A stretch of 7,737 bases of DNA from Rhodospirillaceae bacterium (GCA_003524565.1 DQGU01000084.1:1-7737), one strand, 5' to 3'; counted from the stretch's first letter, positions 1 to 6,560 are shown. Numbers and translations are program-made. The notes: generated by a model not told the origin, from the sequence alone.

Positions 1-322
1 TCAGAACGCCAAGGAATACCACCATCGACCAAAAACCAAACATGCCGATATCACCCAGAGACACCGCCCAAGGGAATAAGAAAGCGATCTCCAGATCGAA
101 GATGATAAACAGGATAGCGACCAGATAAAACCGCACATCGAATTTATGCCGGGCATCGTCGAACGCGTCGAACCCACACTCATACGCAGCCAGTTTGTCG
201 GGGTCAGGATTTTGTTTTCCAACAATGAGTGACAGCGCAACCGCCGCCATCGACACCACCGCGCCAATGCCCAGAAAGATTAAAATCGGAAGATAGTTCA
301 GGAGAAATTCTGCGTCTGCCAT
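1..322 (-). CDS. nuoA: NADH-quinone oxidoreductase subunit A (partial, 3' end cut by window edge)
   Basis: Membrane subunit of respiratory complex I (NDH-1), which passes electrons from NADH to quinone and pumps protons across the inner membrane. The first 107 codons are visible and the stop lies beyond base 1; the family is usually about 120-130 residues. One hydrophobic segment covers residues 9-35. The conserved loop YECGFDAFDDAR (47-58) follows, then a second helix at 64-87 with the family's D76 and E78 in FDLEIAFLFPW, then the start of a third helix from 92. An in-frame TGA two codons upstream fixes the ATG at 322-320 as the earliest start. No good Shine-Dalgarno precedes it (only a weak GACTTGA). 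The rest of the nuo operon presumably continues off the left edge. A hairpin terminator ends just 19 bases before the ATG, leaving almost no room for a separate promoter. Confidence 0.96.
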   Translation of the reverse strand, partial: MADAEFLLNYLPILIFLGIGAVVSMAAVALSLIVGKQNPDPDKLAAYECGFDAFDDARHKFDVRFYLVAILFIIFDLEIAFLFPWAVSLGDIGMFGFWSMVVFLGVL

Positions 323-341
323 GATTCAAGTCTTATAAAGC

Positions 342-373
342 AAAAGCCCTTCCACGCCAAGGCGAAGAAGGGC
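342..373 (-). terminator. Hairpin terminator between tRNA-Asp and nuoA
   Basis: Arms 346-352 (gcccttc) and 367-373 (gaagggc) pair perfectly. A second inner helix, 355-358 with 361-364 (cgcc/ggcg), is separated from the outer one by a 2x2 internal loop. Read on the minus strand the stem is followed by TTTTG, so it is a short intrinsic terminator about 35 bases after the tRNA-Asp 3' end. The U-tract is short, so some read-through into nuoA is plausible (inference). Confidence 0.75.
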
Positions 374-407
374 AAAATACTCAAATATTCAAGCCACTTA
401 AAAAAAA

Positions 408-484
408 TGGCGCGAGTGACGGGACTCGAACCCGCGACCTCCTCCGTGACAGGGAGGCGCTCTAACCAACTGAGCTACACCCGC
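408..484 (-). tRNA. tRNA-Asp (anticodon GTC)
   Basis: The minus strand folds as a full cloverleaf of 77 nt including an encoded CCA. The acceptor GCGGGTG (484-478) pairs with CACTCGC (418-412) with one G-U pair. The D arm contains AGCTCAGTTGGTTAGAGC. The anticodon stem CCTCC/GGAGG closes the loop CTGTCAC, with anticodon GTC at 450-448 reading Asp codons. The T arm has GGTTCGAGTCC, the discriminator is G at 411, and CCA is at 410-408. Confidence 0.97.
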
Positions 485-488
485 TTAA

Positions 489-520
489 GGCCGGGGACTA
501 TGTACCCCCTTCCCCCGGCC
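489..520. repeat. Perfect 8-bp inverted repeat around the tRNA-Asp -10 element
   Basis: ggccgggg at 489-496 and ccccggcc at 513-520 are perfect inverted arms around 16 bases that include the tRNA-Asp -10. On the minus strand it lies 24-55 bases after the ald stop. It could therefore form a GC-rich 3' hairpin in the ald transcript, but no U-tract follows, so it is not a typical intrinsic terminator. Confidence 0.6.
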
Positions 521-528
521 CCTGTCAA
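499..528 (-). promoter_or_regulatory. Sigma70-type promoter for tRNA-Asp
   Basis: On the minus strand a perfect -35 TTGACA (528-523) is followed by an 18-base spacer and TACATA (504-499) as the -10. Transcription would start around base 492, roughly eight bases before the mature tRNA 5' end. The segment between the -10 and the likely start is GC-rich (GTCCCCGG), as in stringently controlled stable-RNA promoters; that regulatory reading is inference. The -10 matches consensus at only 3 of 6 positions. Confidence 0.65.
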
Positions 529-543
529 CGGGTTTTAAGGCGT

Positions 544-1662
544 TCAGGCGGCCAAATCTTTGGGGGTCGCCACAAACGGCAGGTTCAGGGATTCCGCCAC
601 GCCCTTATGCGTTATTTCCCCTCGACAAACATTCAGTCCGCTTTTGAGGTTCGGATCCTCCAAAAGCGCCCGTTTCCAGCCCTTATCCGCCAGCGCGAGG
701 GCATAAGGCAGCACCGCATTGTTCAGCGCCTGTGCCGAGGTCATAGGCACCGCCCCCGGCATGTTGGCCACGCAATAATGCACGATACCTTCGACTTCGT
801 AGGTCGGGTTGTCATGCGTTGTTGCCTTGGACGTTTCGGCGCAGCCGCCCTGGTCAATCGCGATATCCACGATAACCGATTTCGGGCGCATTTTCTTGAG
901 AAGTTCGCGCGTAATCAGCTTCGGCGCGAGCGCGCCCGGGATAAGAACCGCACCGACGACAAGGTCAGCCTGCGATACATATTCCTCGACGCTGTCCTGC
1001 GTGGAGTAGATGATATTCGCGCGGTTGCCGAAAAGGTCTTCGAGCTGACGGATACGGTCGAGCGATTTTTCGATGATGGTCACGCGCGCTTCCATACCCA
1101 CGGCCATTTTCGCCGCATGCGTGCCGGCAACGCCGCCGCCCAGAACGACGACTTCGGCCGCTTTCACGCCCGGCACGCCGCCAATCAGGATACCGCTGCC
1201 GCCCATGGCCGCATGCAGGTGATAGGCGCCGACATGCACGCCCATGCGCCCTGCAACCTCGCTCATCGGGGCGAGGAGCGGCAGACCGCCGCGGTCAGAT
1301 GTCACGGTTTCATAGGCGATAGCGATACAGCCGCTGTCGATGAGGCCTTTTGCCTGCACGGGGTCGGCAGCAAGATGCAGATAGGTGAAAAGAATCTGGT
1401 CTTTGCGCAGCATCGCGGTTTCGGCAGGCTGCGGTTCTTTCACCTTCACAATCATATCGGCTGCATCGAAAACTTCTTTGGCCGTTTTCACGATTTTCGC
1501 GCCCGCGCGGATGTAATCGTCATCCGATGCCTGAATACCGGCGCCTGCATTTGTTTCGACGATAACCTGATGGCCGTTGCGCACATATTCGCGCACGGAT
1601 GTGGGGGTCAGACCGACGCGGAATTCCTTGGTCTTGATTTCCTTGGGGCAGCCGATGAGCAT
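544..1662 (-). CDS. ald: Alanine dehydrogenase
   Basis: Cytosolic enzyme that reversibly deaminates L-alanine to pyruvate and ammonia with NAD+. The 372-residue product has the family's usual length, and key residues fall at the canonical numbers: R15 and K75 (substrate binding), H96 (catalytic), and D270 (DIAIDQGG). The nucleotide-binding glycine motif VLGGGVAG is at 173-180. The C-terminal signature YCVANMPGAVPMTSA spans 296-310. Start ATG 1662-1660 is chosen because AAGGAGA lies seven bases upstream. A longer in-frame reading from 1713 lacks a ribosome site and adds 17 residues that do not resemble the family N-terminus. At position 198, where characterised enzymes have Asp contacting the adenosine ribose of NAD, this protein has Glu (IIEKS). 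It is divergent from rocD, and tRNA-Asp lies 59 bases beyond its stop on the same strand. Confidence 0.97.
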   Translation of the reverse strand: MLIGCPKEIKTKEFRVGLTPTSVREYVRNGHQVIVETNAGAGIQASDDDYIRAGAKIVKTAKEVFDAADMIVKVKEPQPAETAMLRKDQILFTYLHLAADPVQAKGLIDSGCIAIAYETVTSDRGGLPLLAPMSEVAGRMGVHVGAYHLHAAMGGSGILIGGVPGVKAAEVVVLGGGVAGTHAAKMAVGMEARVTIIEKSLDRIRQLEDLFGNRANIIYSTQDSVEEYVSQADLVVGAVLIPGALAPKLITRELLKKMRPKSVIVDIAIDQGGCAETSKATTHDNPTYEVEGIVHYCVANMPGAVPMTSAQALNNAVLPYALALADKGWKRALLEDPNLKSGLNVCRGEITHKGVAESLNLPFVATPKDLAA

Positions 1663-1730
1663 TGCATTTCTCCTTGGGGGCTTGATACTCTCGGAGCGGC
1701 CGCATTTACGCACGCATTTGTGCTGGGGCG

Positions 1731-1780
1731 GCGACTCGTTTATTGTTGGCCTACTATACTTGAGGCCGAAGCCAATTCAA
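1731..1780. promoter_or_regulatory. Overlapping divergent promoter-like elements between ald and rocD
   Basis: Plus strand, toward rocD: GCGACT (1731-1736), 18-base spacer, TATACT (1755-1760), a -10 matching consensus at 5 of 6 positions with a weak -35. Minus strand, toward ald: TTGAAT (1780-1775), 16-base spacer, TATAGT (1758-1753), also 5 of 6 at the -10. The two -10 boxes share the quasi-palindrome actatact, so polymerase could bind in only one direction at a time. The minus-strand -35 touches the rocD Shine-Dalgarno region. No operator was recognised. Confidence 0.5.
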
Positions 1781-1790
1781 GAGAGGGCAT

Positions 1791-3050
1791 ATGTTAAACG
1801 CTTTGCTGAGAAAACTGACCGGAAAATCCAAGCCGAAAACGCGCTCCGAAGCGACCATCGCCCATGAAAACAAGTATGTGGCGCCGAACTATCACCCCCT
1901 GCCCGTTGTGCTGCACCGCGGCGAAGGTTTGTACCTGTGGGACCAGGAAGGCAAAAAATATCTGGATATGATGAGCGCCTATAGCGCCGTCAGCTGCGGC
2001 CATGCACACCCGCGCATCGTCGCGCGCCTGCGCGACCAAGCGGGGCAGCTGGCTGTTTGCTCGCGCGCGTATCACAGCGACATGCTCGCCCCTTTCGCCG
2101 AAAAGCTGGCGCAGCTGACAGGGCTCGACATGATACTGCCGATGAACACGGGGGCAGAGGCTGTCGAAACCGCCGTCAAGGCCGCGCGTCTTTGGGGCTA
2201 TACCGTCAAAGGCATTCCGGAGAACGCGGCAGAGATTATCGTCGCCGAAGGAAATTTCCACGGCCGCACCACAACGGTTATCAGCTTTTCGACCGAAGCG
2301 GATTACCGCAAGAATTTCGGCCCCTTCACGCCCGGTTTTCGCGCCGTGCCCTTTGGCGATTTGAAAGCCATCGAAGCGAGCATCACGCCAAATACAGCCG
2401 CCGTTTTGCTGGAGCCCATTCAGGGCGAGGCTGGCATTAAAACACCGCCCGCGGGTTTCCTGCGCGAGCTGCGCGCACTTTGCGACAAACATAATGTTCT
2501 GCTGGTGCTGGACGAAGTGCAAAGCGGGCTTGGCCGTACAGGCAAGATGTTCGCCTATCAGCACGAAGACATCCTGCCAGATTTGCTTATCCTCGGCAAA
2601 GCGCTGGGCGGCGGTTTGCTGCCGGTTTCCGCCGTCGTCGGCAAACGTGCGATTATCAACCTGTTCAAGCCGGGCAGCCATGGTTCGACCTTTGGCGGCA
2701 ATCCGCTGGCGGCCGCCGTCGGGCTTGAATCGCTCTCCGTACTTGAAGAAGAAGGCATGGTGAAGAACAGCGCGGATTTGGGCGATTACATGATGCAGCA
2801 GCTGCGCGGTATCAATAGCCCGCTTATCCGCGAAGTGCGCGGCAAGGGGCTTTGGATTGGTGTCGATTTCGACCCCGCGAAAATCCCCGCCCGCAAAATC
2901 TGCGAAAAGCTGATGACGCGCGGCATCCTGAGCAAAGACACCCACGAAACCGTGGTGCGCTTCGCCCCGCCGCTGAATATCACCAAATCCGAAGTTGATT
3001 GGTGTCTGGAGCAATTCCGCGAAGTTCTGCGCGAGGTAGAGGCGGCGTAA
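1791..3050 (+). CDS. rocD: Ornithine--oxo-acid aminotransferase
   Basis: PLP-dependent class III aminotransferase. It moves the delta-amino group of ornithine to 2-oxoglutarate, giving glutamate and glutamate-5-semialdehyde, which leads to proline or glutamate. Ornithine-type rather than acetylornithine-type signatures are clear: NYHPLPVVL (33-41), MSAYSAV (61-67), PMNTGAEAVETAVKAARLWGY (117-137, in part) and GNFHGRT (154-160). DEVQSGLGRTG (241-251) holds the cofactor-binding Asp. LGKALGGG (268-275) holds the Schiff-base lysine K270. HGSTFGGNP (297-305) and RFAPPL (390-395) complete the family pattern. At 419 residues it is slightly longer than Bacillus RocD because of a basic N-terminal extension of about 20 residues (LLRKLTGKSKPKTR). 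ATG 1791 is preceded by AGAGAGGG, which supports this start. Whether the extension is retained or has a role is unknown. Confidence 0.95.
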   Translation: MLNALLRKLTGKSKPKTRSEATIAHENKYVAPNYHPLPVVLHRGEGLYLWDQEGKKYLDMMSAYSAVSCGHAHPRIVARLRDQAGQLAVCSRAYHSDMLAPFAEKLAQLTGLDMILPMNTGAEAVETAVKAARLWGYTVKGIPENAAEIIVAEGNFHGRTTTVISFSTEADYRKNFGPFTPGFRAVPFGDLKAIEASITPNTAAVLLEPIQGEAGIKTPPAGFLRELRALCDKHNVLLVLDEVQSGLGRTGKMFAYQHEDILPDLLILGKALGGGLLPVSAVVGKRAIINLFKPGSHGSTFGGNPLAAAVGLESLSVLEEEGMVKNSADLGDYMMQQLRGINSPLIREVRGKGLWIGVDFDPAKIPARKICEKLMTRGILSKDTHETVVRFAPPLNITKSEVDWCLEQFREVLREVEAA

Positions 3051-3098
3051 GCGCCCCCAATTCACATATTGCGGCACAGGCTTTGTTAACCTTTTTTT

Positions 3099-3119
3099 CC
3101 TATCCTGTTTTCAGGTAGG
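3099..3119 (+). promoter_or_regulatory. Leader hairpin abutting the ribosome-binding site of the downstream gene
   Basis: cctatcctg (3099-3107) and caggtagg (3112-3119) pair with one bulged T around a TTTT loop. The 3' arm runs into the Shine-Dalgarno AGGGAG (3116-3121) of the gene starting at 3130. Folding would partly occlude that site. No clear promoter was found in the 79 bases between rocD and this gene, so the pair may be read through from rocD. Confidence 0.4.
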
Positions 3120-3129
3120 GAGAAACGGG

Positions 3130-3672
3130 ATGATTTACCATTTGCATGAATTGCTGACCAAGATGGGCGCGCCCGAAGTGCGCGAGAAAAACCGTCTGCA
3201 ATGGCATTATTGCGACGCGGAGAGCGGCGCGGTCGCCGGCTTCGCCGATATCCGGCTGGAGGCCGGCGGCGAGCGTCTGGTCGCCGAGCTGGAAGCGATG
3301 CGCAGCGACGAAGAAAAACAAACCAGCCCCGACCATGCTGACGAAGATAAATTCTATTTGCTGGCGGAGCGCACGGCGCGTCCGAATTATTTCCGCGTGC
3401 TGCATATCAGCTTCGATGGCGAAACCTATACCCGCCCGTCAAAAAGCGTTGTCGAGCTGGGCCTGAGCCTGTTTCACGCCAAAGCGCTTGATATCAGCAT
3501 TCGCATGGTGGAGCAAAGTTTCAACAAGCAAGACATGCTGGAACCGCGCGAAGAAAGCACAGGCAGCCGCCTGATACTCTCCCCGCGCCTGCACACGGCT
3601 AGCAAACCCGCCGAAACTTTCGGCGTTGTCATCCCCTTCCGTCCGCGCAGTGTGTCGCTGAGCAGCCTTTGA
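3130..3672 (+). CDS. Unrecognised 180-residue protein, coupled to UDG-like gene
   Basis: I do not recognise the family. The product is soluble, with no signal peptide or membrane segment. It begins with a short helical segment (HLHELLTKMGAPEVREK) and continues with what looks like a mixed alpha/beta domain (about 23-130). This contains strand-like stretches such as GFADIRLEA and YFRVLHISFDG, with an acidic, polar loop between (about 57-75, rich in D, E, K). The C-terminal 50 residues look less ordered and end in a serine-rich tail (SVSLSSL). ATG 3130 has a good ribosome site (GGGAG, 3117-3121). The start of the next gene overlaps its stop by one base (TGATG), which suggests translational coupling and a shared task. 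Base composition matches its neighbours. No known catalytic motif is visible, so no function is assigned. Confidence 0.8.
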   Translation: MIYHLHELLTKMGAPEVREKNRLQWHYCDAESGAVAGFADIRLEAGGERLVAELEAMRSDEEKQTSPDHADEDKFYLLAERTARPNYFRVLHISFDGETYTRPSKSVVELGLSLFHAKALDISIRMVEQSFNKQDMLEPREESTGSRLILSPRLHTASKPAETFGVVIPFRPRSVSLSSL

Positions 3673-4250
3673 TGCTGCCACCGCGCCGCCATCCCCCGCG
3701 CTTCCACCCATGGATTGGCGAGAGTTATACGCGCGGCGGTTTTGGCGGCGTTAAAATTTTAATTGTCGGGGAGTCGCATTATTCCCAAAACCCCGAAGAT
3801 ATAAATGATGCAGCCCTGACCCAAAAAATCGTCGCACATTATTGCCAAGGCGAAAAGCCTTTGCCGTTTTTCAAAACCCTTTCGTGCCTGCTGATGGGGC
3901 AGGCGCATCGGCGCGCACCCGAGCTTGCCCTGCACCGCCGCGTCTGGAACGCCATAGCATTTTACAATTATTTGCAGGTGCTGCTACAGAGTCCACGCTG
4001 CCCGCTGCCCGCGCAGGCCTGGGAAGAGGCGCCAGAGCCCTTCCGCTGCGCACTTGATGAGTTGATGCCGGATATTGTGCTGGTGGCGGGCAAGCGACTA
4101 TCGTCGCACATACCCGCACCGCAAGCCCCTGCCGTGCATATCCGGCATCCGGCGGCTTTCGGTTTTTCCTACGCTGCAGAACTGGCGCAAATGAATGCGC
4201 AGTTGCCCGCGTCTTTCGCGGCGGCGCGCGCAAATTTTATGACTGCGTAA
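3672..4250 (+). CDS. Uracil-DNA-glycosylase-superfamily-like protein
   Basis: This 192-residue soluble protein resembles the uracil-DNA glycosylase fold by motif order. A strand plus glycine motif ILIVGESHYS (29-38) sits where UDGs have GQDPYH or GEAPG. VWNAIAFYNYLQ (91-102) follows. PDIVLVAGKR (133-142) resembles the strand before the second active-site region. HIRHPAAFGFSY (156-167) is placed like the HPS motif. The Glu of GES is at the place of the family-4 catalytic Glu, but the Asp of family 1 is absent, so DNA-repair activity cannot be assumed. ATG 3672 is preferred: it overlaps the preceding stop as TGATG, although an in-frame TTG lies one codon earlier. It converges with pmbA with seven bases between stops. 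The UDG reading is inference from motif spacing; another hydrolase-like Rossmannoid fold is possible. Confidence 0.6.
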   Translation: MLPPRRHPPRFHPWIGESYTRGGFGGVKILIVGESHYSQNPEDINDAALTQKIVAHYCQGEKPLPFFKTLSCLLMGQAHRRAPELALHRRVWNAIAFYNYLQVLLQSPRCPLPAQAWEEAPEPFRCALDELMPDIVLVAGKRLSSHIPAPQAPAVHIRHPAAFGFSYAAELAQMNAQLPASFAAARANFMTA

Positions 4251-4257
4251 ACCCGCC

Positions 4258-5607
4258 TTAGCCGCCCGCAACCGTCATGCCTTCGATGCGCAGTGTCGGG
4301 GCGTCGATACCGTATTTGAAAATCAAATCGTTGGCGGGCGTCAGGCGCATCCACATATCCTTGATATTGCCCGCAATCGTCATTTCGCTGACGGGATAGG
4401 CGATTTTGCCATTTTCAATCCAGAAGCCCCGCGCGCCGCGGCTGTAATCGCCCGTGACAGGGTTGGCGCCGCTGCCCATCATCTGGGTCACGAAAAAACC
4501 TTCGTCAATATCGGCAATCAACGCATCGACGGAAACCGTGCCTGCCTGCATGTAAAAATTGGCCGCCCGCGGTGATGGCGGCGCGGAAGCGCCGCGCGCC
4601 GCATTGCCCGTGGTCTGCAAACCCAGCTGGCGCGCGGAGGCGAGATCGAGCAGCCAGCCCGTCAGTACGCCGTTTTCAATGATGCTGCGTTTTTGCGGCG
4701 CGACGCCTTCGGCATCGAAGGGGTGGGAACGCATGCCGCGCTTCATAAACGGGTCATCGACAACGGTGATATCGGCAGCGAAAACCTGCTGCCCCATTTT
4801 GTCTTTCAAAAAAGTCGTGCCGCGCGCAACCGCCCCGCCCGATATTGCACCCGCGAGGGAGCCGATAATCCCGCCCGATACGCGGCGGTCGAAAACGACG
4901 GGCAGCTGTTTGGTCTTGCCCTTTTTGGGGTTCAGCGCAGCGACCGCCCGCTCCCCCGCTGCGCGGCCGATGGCGGACGCGTCTTTAAGGTCGGACAAAA
5001 ACGTCACGCTGTCGTATTCGTAATCGGTTTCCATGGCCATATCGCGCCCTGCAATCACGGATACCGACAGGCTGAAACCGCTGCCCGCATAGCCTTGCGC
5101 AAAACCATTGGTGGCCGCGTAGTAAACCGCCTCGCTGCCGGTGCTGAATTCAGCCCCTTCGGAATTGGTGACGCCGTTTACAGCGCGCGCGGCATCTTCG
5201 GCGGCATCCGCCAGTTCAGCCATTTTATCCACGGAAATTTCGGCGCTGTCGTACATATCCAGTTCAGGGAAGCTGGTGGCCAGCTGCGCGGCATCTGCAA
5301 TGCCCGCATAGGCATCTTCAGGCACGGCGCGCGCCATGGCGACGGCACGTTCTGCCATCTGGCGCAGCGCCTCGGGCGATTTATCGGACGATGATACAAT
5401 CGCCTGACGCTTGCCCACAAAAACGCGCAAGCCCACTTCGGCTTCTTCGCTGCGGCTAAGCGATTCCGGCTTGCCAAGACGGCGCTGCACCGACACCGAC
5501 GTTGAATCTGCCAAAACCGCATCCGCCGCCGTCGCGCCAAAACCCTGCGCGGTTTTCAAAAGCCCCTCAAGGGTATCGAGCATGTTTTTATCAACGATGG
5601 AGGTCAT
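4258..5607 (-). CDS. pmbA: PmbA/TldE subunit of the TldD-TldE protease
   Basis: Non-metal-binding partner of TldD. In Escherichia coli the heterodimer is a peptidase that matures microcin B17 and degrades the antitoxin CcdA when unfolded. The 449-residue product aligns along its length with E. coli PmbA: LGKPESLSRSEEAEVGLRVF (44-63), VTNSEGAEF (146-154), SHPFDAEGV (294-302) and GDYSRGARGFWIENG (386-400). IAYPVSEMTIAGNIKDM (402-418) closes the match. GSLAGAISGG (249-258) replaces the HExxxH zinc motif of TldD, as expected for TldE. ATG 5607-5605 has AAAGG about eight bases upstream; an internal Met9 is possible but less well supported. tldD is not in the window, which is common because the two genes are often unlinked. 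No microcin-like precursor was recognised nearby. Toward 5717 lies a 110-base gap before the upstream gene. Confidence 0.95.
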   Translation of the reverse strand: MTSIVDKNMLDTLEGLLKTAQGFGATAADAVLADSTSVSVQRRLGKPESLSRSEEAEVGLRVFVGKRQAIVSSSDKSPEALRQMAERAVAMARAVPEDAYAGIADAAQLATSFPELDMYDSAEISVDKMAELADAAEDAARAVNGVTNSEGAEFSTGSEAVYYAATNGFAQGYAGSGFSLSVSVIAGRDMAMETDYEYDSVTFLSDLKDASAIGRAAGERAVAALNPKKGKTKQLPVVFDRRVSGGIIGSLAGAISGGAVARGTTFLKDKMGQQVFAADITVVDDPFMKRGMRSHPFDAEGVAPQKRSIIENGVLTGWLLDLASARQLGLQTTGNAARGASAPPSPRAANFYMQAGTVSVDALIADIDEGFFVTQMMGSGANPVTGDYSRGARGFWIENGKIAYPVSEMTIAGNIKDMWMRLTPANDLIFKYGIDAPTLRIEGMTVAGG

Positions 5608-5717
5608 GGGCGCGCCTTTTTGTGTCCGTGTTTCAGCCTAGATGAAGTGCGCACATCCTAGCACAGCGCGAAAAGCGGCGTATAGCCACTTCCGTCCTCG
5701 TAAGCGCACGCTATTGA
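5608..5717. other. Intergenic gap upstream of pmbA
   Basis: This 110-base gap separates two minus-strand genes. It contains an 8-base palindrome gtgcgcac (5647-5654) and a second dyad agcgcacgct (5703-5712) just after the stop of the upstream gene. Minus-strand TAGGAT and TAGGCT could serve as -10 boxes for pmbA, but neither has a convincing -35. There is no U-tracted terminator. Confidence 0.35.
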
Positions 5718-6560
5718 TTATTCGCCGTTGCCCGCGGCCTGCACGGCCTGCGGCACAAATCTTTCGGCATGCTGCGCGCCCTGCGGCAGCTCGACCAGAC
5801 GCAGATGGATTTCCGGCTTCACACTGCCTGCGTCATAGGTGGCGCAAAATTTATCCAGCTGTTCGGAAAAGCGGTTAATGGCGTCGATGGGCTCGGATTC
5901 ATACTGCGGGCGTTGCAGCAGAATGGCGAAATCATCCGCACCGAGGCGCCCGATAACGTCGGACTGGCGCCGCATATAGGTCATCTGTTTGGCGAGTTTT
6001 TCCATCAGCCCGTCAAAAACTTCGGGCGTCACGGACGCCTGCAATTTTTCATGATTCATCAGCCGCACAAAAACAATCAGGCTGCGCTCCCCATATCTGA
6101 AAGCGCGGTCGGTGGCCGAAAGAAACAGCTGGTTGAACGCCGCCTTGCCAATCATACCGCCCGTGGAATGCACGTTGTCTTCGCGCGCCAGCATGCGCGC
6201 CACCGTCATCAGGCGCGCGGCATTGCCGGTTTTTTCATCCAGTTCCTGACTGGACAGCGGCTTGATAAGCACATCATTCGCGCCCGCCAGAATGGCATCT
6301 TCGGTCGTTGCCGCCTTGGACAGCAGCATCAGATAGGGCTTGGCCGCGGATTTGAGAGATTTCCACACGCCGATAATAACCGGCCGCGCCTCGCTCAAGG
6401 GGGCGGGGTCCACCATCACGCAGTCAAAGGGTTTACTGCCCAAAAGCTCGAAAGCGGCATTCTTGTTCGGCTCCACCGTCACCTGATGCCCCTTCGCCCC
6501 GAGTTTCGAGGTGATGAGCTGGTTGGTGAGAGATTCGCGGTCAATGACCAGAATTTCCAT
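5718..6560 (-). CDS. Receiver protein with degenerate GGDEF-like domain
   Basis: A 280-residue two-domain cytosolic protein. The N-terminal receiver (1-118) has acidic D7 and E9 (VIDRES), phospho-acceptor D51 (CVMVDPAPL), S81 at the Thr/Ser position and conserved K100 (VLIKPL), so phosphorylation looks possible. Residues about 133-255 have the outline of a GGDEF (diguanylate cyclase) domain. The signature reads IGRLGADDFAILL (203-215), GADDF in place of GGDEF. The metal-ligand segment DIDHFK is replaced by RLMNHEKL, and the leading D-LTGL-NR motif is eroded to STGGMIGKAAF. Cyclase activity is therefore unlikely, and a signalling-adaptor or nucleotide-sensing role is inference. ATG 6560-6558 is chosen because the receiver begins MEILVID; an in-frame reading from 6614 adds a non-homologous arginine-rich stretch. 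The ribosome site is poor (GGGGG nine bases upstream). No histidine kinase is nearby. Confidence 0.85.
   Translation of the reverse strand: MEILVIDRESLTNQLITSKLGAKGHQVTVEPNKNAAFELLGSKPFDCVMVDPAPLSEARPVIIGVWKSLKSAAKPYLMLLSKAATTEDAILAGANDVLIKPLSSQELDEKTGNAARLMTVARMLAREDNVHSTGGMIGKAAFNQLFLSATDRAFRYGERSLIVFVRLMNHEKLQASVTPEVFDGLMEKLAKQMTYMRRQSDVIGRLGADDFAILLQRPQYESEPIDAINRFSEQLDKFCATYDAGSVKPEIHLRLVELPQGAQHAERFVPQAVQAAGNGE

Noticed and set aside
1..267. Minus-strand frame offset from nuoA
   Set aside because: The product (rich in Arg, Trp, Ser, Cys) is a frame-shifted reading of nuoA, whose true frame gives the conserved NuoA loop and helices.
607..1797. Long plus-strand open frame (396 codons) opposite ald
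   Set aside because: It is antisense to a fully conserved Ald and its product is rich in His, Arg and Cys with no recognisable domain. Such frames are common by-products of codon bias in GC-rich genes.
1794..3077. Long minus-strand open frame (427 codons) opposite rocD
   Set aside because: It mirrors almost all of rocD. The product has shadow-like composition (many His, Gln, Arg, Phe) and no motif, while rocD on the other strand is certain.
3085..3098. T-run (ctttttttcc) after rocD as a terminator
   Set aside because: No GC-rich stem precedes the T-run, so it does not qualify as an intrinsic terminator.
4559..5394. Plus-strand open frames opposite pmbA
   Set aside because: They lie entirely within a well-conserved PmbA coding region and have no ribosome site or recognised motif.
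4258..5607. pmbA as evidence of a nearby microcin or toxin-antitoxin system
   Set aside because: TldE is a widespread housekeeping gene. No precursor peptide, modification enzyme or antitoxin was recognised in the window.
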